NCBI GenBank assembly: GCA_029287535.1
Contig: JARFQY010000348.1
Location: forward strand, 1 to 64,000
DNA: 64,000 bases
Direction: 5' to 3'
Source: Filomicrobium sp.
GTDB taxonomy: Bacteria; Pseudomonadota; Alphaproteobacteria; Rhizobiales; Hyphomicrobiaceae
Shown here: positions 55,932 to 64,000 of the stretch, in pieces
How positions within the stretch are numbered: the first letter of the stretch is position 1
Layout of the letters: the number at the start of each line of letters is the position of its first letter
Made by a program: the position numbers and the translations under genes
Notes under the pieces: generated by a model
What the model was told of the DNA's origin: nothing
Seen by the model: the letters and a program-made list of their open reading frames with translations, nothing else
Database searches by the model: none

Positions 55932-57251
55932 CTAGAGTGGGGCGGCCCCCACGGACTGCCCGCCATAAAGCCGGTTCTGATACTGCTGGCTTCGCCCACC
56001 GGCTGCCGGGTTGGCCAGACCAGCCTGGGCTGCGTCACCAATGACCTTCCCGCCGAATTTCTGCACCTCGAAGACCGCCAGCTCACGTTGCGAAGTCCCG
56101 TCGGCAAGCAATGTGAAGGATCCATCGACACCGTCAAATCCACGCGGCAATGTTAGGTTCGCCTGTGTGAACCGTTGCCCCTTGGGCTGCCCCGATAACG
56201 TGATCGCCAGGCGGACGGCATCATAGGCATGGCTCGCCATACGCGGCGGCACGCTCCCGAATGTGTTTGCAAATCGTTCGGAGAAGCGCTGCCAACCTCT
56301 GGGATCCGGACCCGGATACCAACCGCCGACAAACACATCATCACGACCGATGTGTGGATAGTTCCAACCGCTCAGACCGACCAGTTGCGTGGTTCGCGTA
56401 TCGATCTTTGCATATGCGATTTGCGGCCCCAGTGTCGGCAAGGTGTCCTTGTTGCCCGGCAGGAACAAGGCATCAACCGGAGCGCCAGTCCCGGCGGCCT
56501 CGTTGACGACACTGAAAACCCGGCTTGCAGGTTCCAGCATCTTGTTGGCCCCGGGCTCAAAACGCTCGAGCGCAACGATGGTTCCACCACCGCGCAGTAC
56601 CGCACTCCTGAAAGCCAGCTCAACAGCATCACCGTAGGCTCCGACAGGTATCAGTGCCGCGAAGCGCCGCTTGCCGCGAGACAAACAGAACGAGACCATC
56701 CGCTCGACCTCCGCCTGCGGCAGGTAGCTCATCAGATAGACGCCATTGCCGCCCACCGAGCGGTTGTTGGAAAATGAAAGAACCGGAACGTTGGCAGAGC
56801 GTGCGATCGCCGCAACGCCTGGCACGGACGCGCCGTAAAGCGGGCCGACGATTAACTCCGCCCCATCACTCAGCGCTTCCATCGCTGCTTTCTGCGCACC
56901 CGCAGCGCTACCGTCATCGTTTTTGACAATGAGCTGCACGTTCGGATTATCAGCATCAAACAGCGCCATCTCGCCGGCCTGTTTCATTCCCTTAGCGATG
57001 AGAGCGTTGGTCCCGAACCCTTGTAGCGGTAGCAGCATGGCAACCGTGACCGGGCTCTTTCGGTCCGTGCTGACAGGCGGCGAAGCTGGAACTTGACCGG
57101 TAACCTGCCCTGCCTGAGGGACACTGTTGAGATTGGTCGCGCATCCCGCCGCCAAGAATCCAAAAAGCAGGGCTCCGGCGAGCGCCGTAGCCTTGCAAGT
57201 CTCGCGGATTGCCCGGAGCGCTGAATAAATGTTGCGTGCCGAATTACCCAT
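55932..57251 (-). CDS. Penicillin-binding protein activator LpoA-like lipoprotein
   Basis: The 439-residue protein has a lipoprotein signal with lipobox LAAGC and a periplasmic-binding-protein type I fold (VAMLLPLQGFGTNALIAKGMKQAGEMALFD, VGPLYGASVPGVAAIA, SHAYDAVRLAI). It is divergent from rsmI, in the same arrangement as lpoA/yraM of other Proteobacteria, so it probably supports peptidoglycan synthase from the outer membrane; an ABC-transporter binding protein is the alternative. Confidence 0.85.
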   Translation of the reverse strand: MGNSARNIYSALRAIRETCKATALAGALLFGFLAAGCATNLNSVPQAGQVTGQVPASPPVSTDRKSPVTVAMLLPLQGFGTNALIAKGMKQAGEMALFDADNPNVQLIVKNDDGSAAGAQKAAMEALSDGAELIVGPLYGASVPGVAAIARSANVPVLSFSNNRSVGGNGVYLMSYLPQAEVERMVSFCLSRGKRRFAALIPVGAYGDAVELAFRSAVLRGGGTIVALERFEPGANKMLEPASRVFSVVNEAAGTGAPVDALFLPGNKDTLPTLGPQIAYAKIDTRTTQLVGLSGWNYPHIGRDDVFVGGWYPGPDPRGWQRFSERFANTFGSVPPRMASHAYDAVRLAITLSGQPKGQRFTQANLTLPRGFDGVDGSFTLLADGTSQRELAVFEVQKFGGKVIGDAAQAGLANPAAGGRSQQYQNRLYGGQSVGAAPL

Positions 57252-57529
57252 CAGCCGCTTAAATCCCCCATGTCCCTTTGCTCATAACGGAGACTAAGAG
57301 CACACGATTTCCGCCTGATTCGCCAACATCACTTAATCTCGTTAGTTGAACTTGCCGCACAGGAGAAGCTTGCAATCTGACAATGGTGTTCGTAGGGCAC
57401 ATACCCTGAGATATTGTGCCATTTGAGCCCCTTTGAGATGGTTTCGCAAACGGTGGAATCGGACGGCTTGGCGTGGACACGGCGGCAAGGTAGGAAGATT
57501 TCCTTGAGCAAAAACAAGGACCCGACGAT

Positions 57530-58447
57530 TTGGACGACCCCGGAGCGCCAACGCAAGTCTCCAATCGAGCTGCCAGTGAGCTGTTAAGGCTCACCACCCA
57601 GGCTCGTGTCCCCGGGTTGCATCTAGTTGCGACACCAATCGGCAACCTCGGTGATATCTCGCTGCGAGCGCTCGCGGTTCTCGCCACCGCTGACGTGATT
57701 TATGCCGAGGATACGCGCCATAGCGGCCGGCTTTTGAGTCATTTCGGCATTAAGGCAAAGCTGCGGCCTTACCACGAGCACAATGCCGAACGAGAGCGCC
57801 CGGTTATCCTGGCAGCTCTCGCCGATGGCGACAGCGTCGCCGTCATTTCCGATGCCGGCACGCCGTTGGTGTCTGACCCAGGCTACAAGCTTGTTCGTGA
57901 ATGTCTTGCCGCCGGGCATCCCGTCGACAGCGTTCCGGGGCCATCTGCCCCGCTTGCCGCACTCGTTGCCTCCGGCCTACCGACCGACACCTTTCTGTTT
58001 GCCGGGTTTCTGCCGGCGAAAATGCAGGCACGCAAAGCAAGAATCAAAGAGCTGGCCGGAATTCCCAGCACACTCATCCTGTTTGAATCGCCCTCGCGTA
58101 TCGCTGAAACCTTGGGCGATCTGGCCGAAGGACTGGGCAACCGCCAGGCCACGGTCGCACGCGAACTCACCAAATTGAACGAGGAGTTTGTTCGAGATGA
58201 CCTAAGCGGGCTTGCAGCTGAATTCCAAGCACGCAGCAAGATCAAGGGCGAGATCGTGATCGTGATCGGCCCACCACCGTCTGCTGCACCTTCTGATCAG
58301 GAGATTGAGCCGCGACTGGTCGCAGCACTGTCCGAGATGTCACTTCGAGACGCCGCTAGAGCCGTCGCAGACGATCTTGGCGTATCAAGAAGTCGCGTCT
58401 ACGAACTCGGGTTGACACTGCGTCGAAACACGGACGATGCCAACTAA
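57530..58447 (+). CDS. rsmI: 16S rRNA (cytidine(1402)-2'-O)-methyltransferase RsmI
   Basis: The 305-residue protein has HLVATPIGNLGDISLRAL, YAEDTRHSGRLL, and the VISDAGTPLVSDPG segment of the tetrapyrrole methylase-like fold. It 2'-O-methylates C1402 in the decoding centre. The first 20 residues are not conserved and the start may be later. yraN overlaps its end by 11 bases. Confidence 0.96.
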   Translation: MDDPGAPTQVSNRAASELLRLTTQARVPGLHLVATPIGNLGDISLRALAVLATADVIYAEDTRHSGRLLSHFGIKAKLRPYHEHNAERERPVILAALADGDSVAVISDAGTPLVSDPGYKLVRECLAAGHPVDSVPGPSAPLAALVASGLPTDTFLFAGFLPAKMQARKARIKELAGIPSTLILFESPSRIAETLGDLAEGLGNRQATVARELTKLNEEFVRDDLSGLAAEFQARSKIKGEIVIVIGPPPSAAPSDQEIEPRLVAALSEMSLRDAARAVADDLGVSRSRVYELGLTLRRNTDDAN

Positions 58448-58835
58448 CAAGAACCCTCGCAAAGCCGAGACGGCCGTATCGCAACACCGGCAACGCCAGC
58501 GCCGGTATCGATCCGGCCTGACCGCCGAGCGTATCGCCGCATTCTGGCTCACTTTGAAGGGCTATCGAATTCTCGGAACGCGCGTGCGGACACCGGCCGG
58601 CGAAATCGACCTTGTCGCCGTCCGCGCAAATCGCCTTGCCTTTGTCGACGTCAAACGCCGCGCAAATCGCCAAGAGGCGGAAGCGGCAGTGACAGCTCGC
58701 CAGCGGCAACGCGTTCGAGGGGCCGCGAACCTGTGGCTCGCTCGCAATCCGCGCTTCCAGGACCGGGACATCTGTTTCGATCTTGTCTTTCTGGTGCCCC
58801 GCCAGTGGCCGCGACATATAACGAACGGCCTGTAG
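58437..58835 (+). CDS. yraN: YraN family nuclease-like protein (UPF0102)
   Basis: The 132-residue protein has GLTAERIAAFWLTLKGYRILGTRVRTPAGEIDLVAVR and V-D-V-K-R-R, the restriction-endonuclease-like E-D-x-K core of UPF0102. The precise role is unknown. It is translationally coupled to rsmI. In many Alphaproteobacteria gshB follows; here comM follows directly. Confidence 0.92.
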   Translation: MPTNKNPRKAETAVSQHRQRQRRYRSGLTAERIAAFWLTLKGYRILGTRVRTPAGEIDLVAVRANRLAFVDVKRRANRQEAEAAVTARQRQRVRGAANLWLARNPRFQDRDICFDLVFLVPRQWPRHITNGL

Positions 58836-58986
58836 GCGCAGGCCAAACGCAATCGGCCGACTGAACCGTCCAATCCATCCCAGTACCCACGAGAATCATT
58901 GAAGCTAGTTCTATTTTTGTTCTTGCTGAAAATCCGCCCACGCATTATGTTGCGGCTCTATCTTTTACATCGTGCTGGGGGCCGAC

Positions 58987-60516
58987 ATGTACGCTCAAGT
59001 CTCGACCTTGGCCTTTGTTGGTGTTGAAGCCCGATCTGTCGAAGTTCAGGTTCGCATCACGCCGGGCCAGCAGGCGTTCATGATTGTCGGTCTACCCGAC
59101 AAGGCGGTCACCGAGAGCCGGGAACGTGTCCGCAACGCGCTTCACGCCGTGGGTCTGGGCCTGCCCTACAAGCATCTCACCGTGAACCTGGCACCCGCCG
59201 ATCTGCCCAAGGAAGGCAGTAATTTCGACTTGGCCATAGCCTTGGCCCTGATGGCGGCCATGGGTGCCATCTCTCCTGAAACGATTTCCGGATATGCCGC
59301 GATCGGCGAGCTCGCGCTGGACGGTTCAATCCGCCAGGTACCAGGCGCCCTGCCGGCGGCCATAGGCGCTAATGGGCTGGGCAAGGGATTGATCTGTCCC
59401 GCCGCGTGTGGCTCGGAAGCCGCCTGGGCTTCGGGCGACATGGACCTGCTTGCCCCCGATCACCTGCTGAGCCTGGTCAATCACTTCAAGGGCCATCAGA
59501 TGCTCTCGCGCCCCAAACCCAACGCCGCGACTGCAACAACCCCGCTCCCGGATTTGAGAGACATAAAAGGTCAGGAAAGCGCCAAGCGCGCGCTGGAGGT
59601 GGCCGCGGCCGGTGGCCACAATCTTCTGATGATCGGCCCGCCCGGCTCTGGCAAATCGATGCTCGCAGCCCGCCTCCCCTCAATCCTCCCACCGCTGACA
59701 CCTGAAGAAATGCTCGAAGTCTCAATGGTGCACAGCCTCGCAGGGGAGTTGATGGGCGGTAAGCTCGCCACCGAGCGGCCTTTCCGCCAACCGCATCACT
59801 CAGCCAGCATGGCCGCGCTTGTCGGCGGCGGCTCTCGGCCGTGTCCGGGGGAAGTCAGCCTGGCCCACCTTGGCGTTCTGTTTCTCGATGAACTGCCGGA
59901 GTTCAACCCGCAGGCGCTGGACAGTCTGCGCCAGCCCCTTGAGTCCGGCGAAACGGTGATCGCTAGGGCCAACCACCGCATTGCCTATCCGTCGCGCATT
60001 CAGCTGATCGCTGCAATGAACCCCTGCCGCTGCGGTCAGTCGTCACCGGGGCAGTCCTGCAAGCGAGGTCCACGCTGCGCCGATGACTATCAGGCCCGTA
60101 TCTCCGGTCCGCTGATGGATCGCATCGATCTGCAGATTGAGGTTCCCGCTGTCTCAGCCGCCGATCTCGTGCTGCCCCCGGCTCGAGAAGGTAGTGCAGA
60201 GGTTCGCGCCCGGGTCGCGCATGCTCGCCAGCGCCAGCGCGAGCGCTTCGCCGCCCTTGATGCCGGGAAGCTTCGCACCAATGCCGATTGCGCCGGTCAG
60301 ATTCTGGAGGAGACCGCCATGCCTGATGAGGCGGGCTTGGCCCTGATGCGGCACGCGGCCGAAAGCCTTGGCCTTTCGGCCCGCGGCTTTCACCGCACGC
60401 TGCGCGTTGCCCGAACTCTGGCCGACCTCGACGATAAGGACACCGTCAGCCGCATCCATATCGCCGAAGCACTATCCTATCGCGGTGAAACGCTGAAAAA
60501 GCGTCAAGCCGCGTGA
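58987..60516 (+). CDS. comM: YifB/ComM family Mg-chelatase-like AAA+ ATPase
   Basis: The 509-residue protein starts MYAQVSTLAFVGVEA and has a Lon-like N-domain, Walker A GPPGSGKS, Walker B LFLDELPEF, MNPCRCG and a C-terminal Mg_chelatase domain. ComM is a hexameric helicase helping integration of single-stranded DNA during natural transformation, and is present also in non-competent strains. The ATG at 58987 matches the family; a GTG five codons upstream is in frame. Confidence 0.95.
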   Translation: MYAQVSTLAFVGVEARSVEVQVRITPGQQAFMIVGLPDKAVTESRERVRNALHAVGLGLPYKHLTVNLAPADLPKEGSNFDLAIALALMAAMGAISPETISGYAAIGELALDGSIRQVPGALPAAIGANGLGKGLICPAACGSEAAWASGDMDLLAPDHLLSLVNHFKGHQMLSRPKPNAATATTPLPDLRDIKGQESAKRALEVAAAGGHNLLMIGPPGSGKSMLAARLPSILPPLTPEEMLEVSMVHSLAGELMGGKLATERPFRQPHHSASMAALVGGGSRPCPGEVSLAHLGVLFLDELPEFNPQALDSLRQPLESGETVIARANHRIAYPSRIQLIAAMNPCRCGQSSPGQSCKRGPRCADDYQARISGPLMDRIDLQIEVPAVSAADLVLPPAREGSAEVRARVAHARQRQRERFAALDAGKLRTNADCAGQILEETAMPDEAGLALMRHAAESLGLSARGFHRTLRVARTLADLDDKDTVSRIHIAEALSYRGETLKKRQAA

Positions 60517-60555
60517 CGCCGACCGAAGCGGTCGGCACAGCCGCCCCACGCCGAT

Positions 60556-61440
60556 CTAGGCCGTGATTTCAATGCTCCGCTGCATCTGCGCGGCCTGCAG
60601 TGTGTTCTTCAGCAGGCAGGCGATGGTCATCGGGCCAACACCACCCGGCACCGGCGTAATGGCGCTCGCCACCGCAGCGGCTTCATCATAGGCGACGTCA
60701 CCCTTGAGCTTCGCCTTGCCGCCCGGCACTTCCACCCGATTGATGCCGACGTCGATGACAATCGCGCCGGGCTTGATCCAATCGCCCTTGACGAATTCGG
60801 CGATCCCGACGGCTGCGACCACCAGATCGGCGCGCTTCACCACGCTCTGAATATCCCTGGTCCGCGAGTGCGCCACCGTCACGGTGCAGTTTTCCCTCAA
60901 GAGCAGTGCCGCCATCGGCTTACCGACGATATTGGAGCGACCGATGATCACGGCATCCATGCCGGACAGGCTTTCCTGTACGGATTTCGCCAGGATCAGC
61001 GACCCTGTCGGAGTGCAGGGCACCAACGCCTGTTCTCCGACCCACAACCGGCCGACGTTGACGGGATGAAATCCGTCGACGTCCTTGTCAGGGTCTATCG
61101 AGTTCAAGACCTTTTCGGCGTTGACGTGCTTGGGCAGAGGCAACTGTACGAGGATACCGTTGATGGCCGGGTCCTTGTTGAGCGAGTCGACCAACGCGAG
61201 CAGCTCCGCTTCGGACGTCTCCGCGGAGAGCTTGTGTTCGATGGAGTTCATGCCGACTTCTTTGGTCTGCTGCCCTTTATTGCGCACATACACTTGGCTA
61301 GCCGGATCTTCGCCCACAAGGACCACCGCAAGGCCGGGCGTAAACCCGTGCGCGCTCTTCAGCGCCTCGACTTTGCCTTTGAGATCGGCGCGAACCTGCG
61401 CTGCAACGGCCTTGCCATCAATGATACGTGCACCCGACAT
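60556..61440 (-). CDS. folD: Bifunctional methylenetetrahydrofolate dehydrogenase / methenyltetrahydrofolate cyclohydrolase FolD
   Basis: The 294-residue protein has the catalytic YVRNK segment, [20 protein letters not shown], the NADP loop GRSNIVGKP and [13 protein letters not shown]. It interconverts one-carbon folates in the cytosol. It stands convergent with comM and upstream of the DUF167-yggT pair in the opposite order of reading (all minus). Full length, no oddity. Confidence 0.97.
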   Translation of the reverse strand: MSGARIIDGKAVAAQVRADLKGKVEALKSAHGFTPGLAVVLVGEDPASQVYVRNKGQQTKEVGMNSIEHKLSAETSEAELLALVDSLNKDPAINGILVQLPLPKHVNAEKVLNSIDPDKDVDGFHPVNVGRLWVGEQALVPCTPTGSLILAKSVQESLSGMDAVIIGRSNIVGKPMAALLLRENCTVTVAHSRTRDIQSVVKRADLVVAAVGIAEFVKGDWIKPGAIVIDVGINRVEVPGGKAKLKGDVAYDEAAAVASAITPVPGGVGPMTIACLLKNTLQAAQMQRSIEITA

Positions 61441-61504
61441 ACTCGAAGTTTCCTCTCTGATTTGTTGTGTCTGATTATCGTTGCGCAGAATAAGCGCGAT
61501 GAAG

Positions 61505-61837
61505 CTAATTGGCCCCAGCTTTGGAGAGCTCCGCGCGAAGCCTTCCTACTAAAGTAGAGGAATCTCCTTGGACATGCAGCAACTTGACGCGCGATCGGCC
61601 GCCCGATCGCAGCGTCACGGAAGATTTCGGCACTTCAAGCCACGACGAGATCAGTTTTTCGACGGCTGCATTGGCCGCGCCGCCCTCCGGAACGGCACGG
61701 ACTTTAACCTGCACCGCCGTACCCTCAGGGGTCTCGCATAGGCCCAATACAGCCTCGGTCGCCGACTTCGGTGTCACCCGAACCCGCACACGTACACCAT
61801 CATTGTCGGCCAGAAAAGGATCGCGGCCGGCGATCAC
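61505..61837 (-). CDS. DUF167 (YggU) family protein
   Basis: The 110-residue protein has [36 protein letters not shown] and the closing [19 protein letters not shown]. YggU-type proteins accompany YggT in most Proteobacteria; the function is unknown. It overlaps the yggT stop by four bases, so the two are translationally coupled. Confidence 0.93.
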   Translation of the reverse strand: MIAGRDPFLADNDGVRVRVRVTPKSATEAVLGLCETPEGTAVQVKVRAVPEGGAANAAVEKLISSWLEVPKSSVTLRSGGRSRVKLLHVQGDSSTLVGRLRAELSKAGAN

Positions 61838-62142
61838 CCGACCATCTTCGCAATATTCGGGATGACGACGCTCTGCACGAACATGCAGCCGAGCAAAAGC
61901 ACAATCGGCGAGATATCGATGGCGCCAAGGTCCGGCATGACTTGCCGGATGGGTCGCAGCAGCGGTTCCGTCATCGCACGCAAGGCATCATAAATCGCCC
62001 GCACGGTTGGATTGTATCCATTGATCACCCCGAAGCTGATGAGCCAGCTCATAATAACCATGGCCAGGATCACGTAGACATAGAGCGTGATGAGGTAGCT
62101 GATGAAAGTGAGCAGTTCGATCATTCCGCCTGGGCCCGCCAA
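61834..62142 (-). CDS. YggT family membrane protein
   Basis: The 102-residue protein has three to four hydrophobic stretches: FISYLITLYVYVILAMVIMSWLISF, then the MTEPLLRPIRQVMPDLGAIDISPIVLLLG signature. YggT proteins are thought to act in osmotic or cell-division-related membrane functions. It is the first gene of the pair. Confidence 0.93.
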   Translation of the reverse strand: MAGPGGMIELLTFISYLITLYVYVILAMVIMSWLISFGVINGYNPTVRAIYDALRAMTEPLLRPIRQVMPDLGAIDISPIVLLLGCMFVQSVVIPNIAKMVG

Positions 62143-62276
62143 TCTATCTTGTTTCTAGGACCGACGTGTAGCGTTGCGCCGCGCCATCGGCAAGTGCACA
62201 CCCGGCCGATAATCGGTCCGTGCCCACGGTTCCTTGACAACTTTACGGCCCCGTCACTAGATCTGCCCTTCAGGCC

Positions 62277-62352
62277 GGGGCCGTAGCTCAGATGGGAGAG
62301 CGCCGCAATCGCACTGCGGAGGTCAGGGGTTCGATTCCCCTCGGCTCCACCA
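62277..62352 (+). tRNA. tRNA-Ala (anticodon CGC), with encoded CCA
   Basis: The sequence folds into a full cloverleaf: acceptor GGGGCCG/CGGCTCC, D stem GCTC/GAGC, anticodon stem CCGCA/TGCGG with loop ATCGCAC (anticodon CGC), variable AGGTC, T arm AGGGG-TTCGATT-CCCCT, discriminator A and CCA. Acceptor pair 3:70 is G-U, the identity element of alanine tRNAs. Its 3' half is the insertion site of the integrative element to the right. Confidence 0.96.
62323..62352. mobile_element. Inferred attachment (att) region at tRNA-Ala 3' end
   Basis: The integrase reading frame runs into the 3' end of the tRNA and stops within its T arm, which is what results when an element that attaches at this sequence lies beside the tRNA. 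The exact core cannot be set because the second copy, at the other end of the element, lies outside the window. Confidence 0.6.
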
Positions 62353-63468
62353 CCCCTCTGAAACACCTCTGTTAGAGTTGAGATTTTTCGGCGGTATTCC
62401 CAAACCTGTGTCCATGGTTTGGGAATCCATGCTGGAATTGCGAGCCAGGAGACGCTCCATCGCAGCTTCCGCCAGTGACCTTTGTTCCGCCGCTTTGGTA
62501 TAGCGTGAGACTTCCTGCAGCGTGGCATGGCCCGTGATTGAGGCGATTTCGTTTGCCGTGCAACCGGCCTCGGCGAGACGCCGCGCCGCCGCCTTCCTCA
62601 ATCCATGGGTCACGCATCGATCGGGCAAGCCGGCCTGGGAAATCTTGTCGGCCATGTAGTTTCCGAAGCCGTTGCTGCTGAAAGGCCGACCGAAAGCCGT
62701 TTGCAGGATCGTCTCGCCCTCTTCGCCGCAAGCTTGGAGGACGTCCTTGAGAATTGGGTGGATCGGGATCCAGAGCTTCACGCCACTGGTCCGTTTGGTT
62801 TTCAGCGGCGTGACGCAGATCGCGCCCGCCTTTACATCGGTCCAGGACATGCTAACGACGTCGGACCGGCGCTGGCCTGTGTACAGCAGTAATGAGTAAG
62901 CCAACCTTTCGGTCGTGCCGACTCGCCATCTGCGCTCGAAGCGGGCTAGCTCCTCCTCGGTCCAGGTGTGGAACTCGCCCTTGGGGAACTTCTTGATCCT
63001 GAGGGTCGGATCATCCTTGCGCCAGCCATTGTCGATGGCGAAGTGGATTAGCACCTTCAACTTCTGAAGGACACTGTTCGCGGCCCCTGGCGTCGCGGAG
63101 CGTTTGGCAAGGATGCGCCGAACATGTTCGCGGGTCATTTCTCGCACGAGCCGGTGGCCAATCCCCTCATCTAAGAACAGCCGCTCAATCACTGAGCGAT
63201 AGGTCCTTTGCGTAGAAGGTGCGAGCCGCAGAAATTCCGGAGAACAGAAGTAATCTTGTGCAAGGCGGTCGAATGTGCCGGGCCCACCTCGCTGTCTCGG
63301 CCCCCGCTCGACCACCTGCTTGCGCGTCGCCGCCTCATAGGCTGCCATGAACTCGGGCGAACCTGGGCGGCCTGGCAACGGAATACGCGCACCTCGCTTA
63401 GGGCGGTAATAGCAGCGCTCACGCCCGTGACGGTCGGTAAATCGGTCGATGTACTTCAGCCTAATCAT
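62323..63468 (-). CDS. int: Site-specific tyrosine recombinase (integrase) of integrative element
   Basis: The 381-residue protein has an N-terminal SAM-like DNA-binding domain and the catalytic domain with Arg in LLYTGQRRSDVVS, the HxxR box in THGLRKAAARRL, GHATLQEVSRY with His and the nucleophile Tyr. It excises and integrates the element at the adjacent tRNA-Ala. The ATG at 63468 stands just after the excisionase stop codon. The last residues (S-R-G-E-S-N-P) are read from the tRNA T arm and are not part of the conserved protein. Confidence 0.93.
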   Translation of the reverse strand: MIRLKYIDRFTDRHGRERCYYRPKRGARIPLPGRPGSPEFMAAYEAATRKQVVERGPRQRGGPGTFDRLAQDYFCSPEFLRLAPSTQRTYRSVIERLFLDEGIGHRLVREMTREHVRRILAKRSATPGAANSVLQKLKVLIHFAIDNGWRKDDPTLRIKKFPKGEFHTWTEEELARFERRWRVGTTERLAYSLLLYTGQRRSDVVSMSWTDVKAGAICVTPLKTKRTSGVKLWIPIHPILKDVLQACGEEGETILQTAFGRPFSSNGFGNYMADKISQAGLPDRCVTHGLRKAAARRLAEAGCTANEIASITGHATLQEVSRYTKAAEQRSLAEAAMERLLARNSSMDSQTMDTGLGIPPKNLNSNRGVSEGWWSRGESNP

Positions 63469-63470
63469 GG

Positions 63471-63737
63471 TCACGAGTAATCTGCCCACGTATCTTCAGA
63501 TTGGAACCCGAAAATAGCCTCTTCACCACCTTCCCGCGGCAGCGTTTTAAAGGCAAGATCCAGCTCCTCGATGTCCCAAATCCGACGCCCGCCAGCCAGC
63601 CGCGGGCGCGGCATCAAATCTTGCTCAACAAGTCGTCGAAAGAACGATGGCGACAGCGAGAGATAGACCGCGGCCTCACTCTCGCTGAGGCCTCGCCTGA
63701 GCGGAAGTCTAGCGGCAACTTTTGCCTTGCTTCCCAT
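63471..63737 (-). CDS. Excisionase/AlpA-like HTH protein
   Basis: The 88-residue protein has a MerR-like winged HTH of the excisionase family: LSESEAAVYLSLSPSFFRRLVEQ, then LAGGRRIWDIEELD. Such proteins direct excision and may regulate the integrase gene. Its stop codon lies two bases before the integrase ATG, so both are one unit. Full length. Confidence 0.85.
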   Translation of the reverse strand: MGSKAKVAARLPLRRGLSESEAAVYLSLSPSFFRRLVEQDLMPRPRLAGGRRIWDIEELDLAFKTLPREGGEEAIFGFQSEDTWADYS

Positions 63738-63872
63738 TTCGAATCGGTGCCCGGTTAATGTTGTGTGCGCATCGCGCGCTCCGCTGTAGCGCTAGCATGC
63801 ACGCAGCCCAGAAAAAACCGTCATGGGGCAATGTTGGCGTTCGATTCCTGGTCTGTTTTTGTGAGGGGCATA

Positions 63873-64000
63873 ATGACGACTGTTCGACCTCCGATCGATC
63901 CTACGCCTGTGCCGGTCGAGAAGATGCTGAAGTGGTCACTTCTTACCGATCAACTCGAAGGCATGCCCCTCGCAGAGCTTCGGGAACTCGCGCACCAATT
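63873..64000 (+). CDS. Start of an unknown element gene (partial)
   Basis: A GAGGGG five bases before the ATG starts an open frame of 42 codons without a stop up to the end of the window (M-T-T-V-R-P-P-I-D-P-T-P-V-P-V-E-K-M...). It runs opposite to the excisionase gene. Family cannot be told; it is the first cargo gene of the element. Confidence 0.65.
   Translation, partial: MTTVRPPIDPTPVPVEKMLKWSLLTDQLEGMPLAELRELAHQ

Larger units (their letters stand above)
62353..64000. mobile_element. Left end of an integrative element at tRNA-Ala(CGC)
   Basis: From the tRNA 3' end onward the genes are an integrase, an excisionase-like HTH protein and a new, differently oriented gene that runs off the window. 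This is the normal order of a genomic island or prophage beginning at a tRNA gene. The cargo lies beyond base 64000. Confidence 0.8.

Noticed and set aside
58836-58986. Missing gshB between yraN and comM
   Set aside because: gshB often lies here in relatives, but 150 bases without remnants simply show a different gene order; no sign of a recent deletion.
62121-62528. Minus-strand frame of 135 codons containing G-G-A-E-G-N-R-T-P-D-L
   Set aside because: This is the well-known false protein obtained by translating the antisense of a tRNA T arm; it overlaps tRNA-Ala and the integrase.
1-64000. CRISPR arrays and insertion sequences
   Set aside because: No regularly spaced identical repeats and no transposase gene were seen in the window.

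Overview
The window looks like a chromosomal segment of an alphaproteobacterium, GC-rich, probably Hyphomicrobiales/Rhodospirillales-like. The evidence is gene order and family type: ccoNOQP-ccoGHIS with a four-cysteine FNR regulator, rph-rdgB-hemW beside hrcA-grpE and then dnaK-dnaJ, an LpoA-like lipoprotein divergent from rsmI-yraN, tlyA next to an RlmD-type methyltransferase, and many small families common in this class (DUF1287, DUF2189, DUF4336, DUF4399, phasin). The genus cannot be fixed from sequence alone.

Layout. 0-4.4 kb: the end of a di-haem oxidoreductase, then a tight three-gene cassette of a pentapeptide-repeat protein, a large protein ending in a DisA-like nucleotide-cyclase domain, and an adenosine-deaminase-family enzyme. 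This cassette is the best candidate for an undescribed nucleotide-signal system. 4.4-7.2 kb: cysD-cysNC sulfate activation. 7.6-9.9 kb: DUF4336, glutaredoxin 2, DUF2189. 9.9-24 kb: a low-oxygen block with the cbb3 oxidase and its assembly genes, a haemerythrin-like protein, FNR, PHA synthase, a P-type ATPase C-terminal fragment, phasin and Hsp20, with FNR-type palindromes at the expected places. 24-33.4 kb: acetate/acyl metabolism and acetylation (ADP-forming acyl-CoA synthetase fused to a GNAT domain, malic enzyme, sirtuin). 33.4-40.6 kb: RNA methyltransferases, GluQRS, DNA glycosylase, HNH protein and several uncharacterised proteins.

40.85-41.65 kb is an intergenic island with strong A+C bias on the plus strand, two hairpins and no confident gene. 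41.7-46.3 kb carries dsbB, a DedA-type protein, hemW, an rdgB with an extra C-terminal domain, a VOC protein and rph. 46.5-53 kb is the heat-shock group hrcA-grpE-(alkB)-dnaK-dnaJ, with imperfect 33-bp repeats in the dnaK leader. 53-54.9 kb has two paralogous cytochromes c, the first behind a perfect FNR box, and a flavin reductase. 54.9-62.1 kb is housekeeping: AEC transporter, LpoA-like protein, rsmI, yraN, comM, folD, DUF167, yggT.

62.3 kb to the end: a tRNA-Ala(CGC) gene whose 3' end is the insertion point of an integrative element. Its integrase, excisionase-like protein and the beginning of a cargo gene are inside the window.

How it fits together: the 10-33 kb genes make a coherent programme for life at low oxygen (high-affinity oxidase, oxygen-sensing regulator, PHA storage, acetyl-CoA/malate metabolism and lysine acetylation control). 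The nucleotide cassette at the left edge and the tRNA-borne element at the right edge are the accessory parts.
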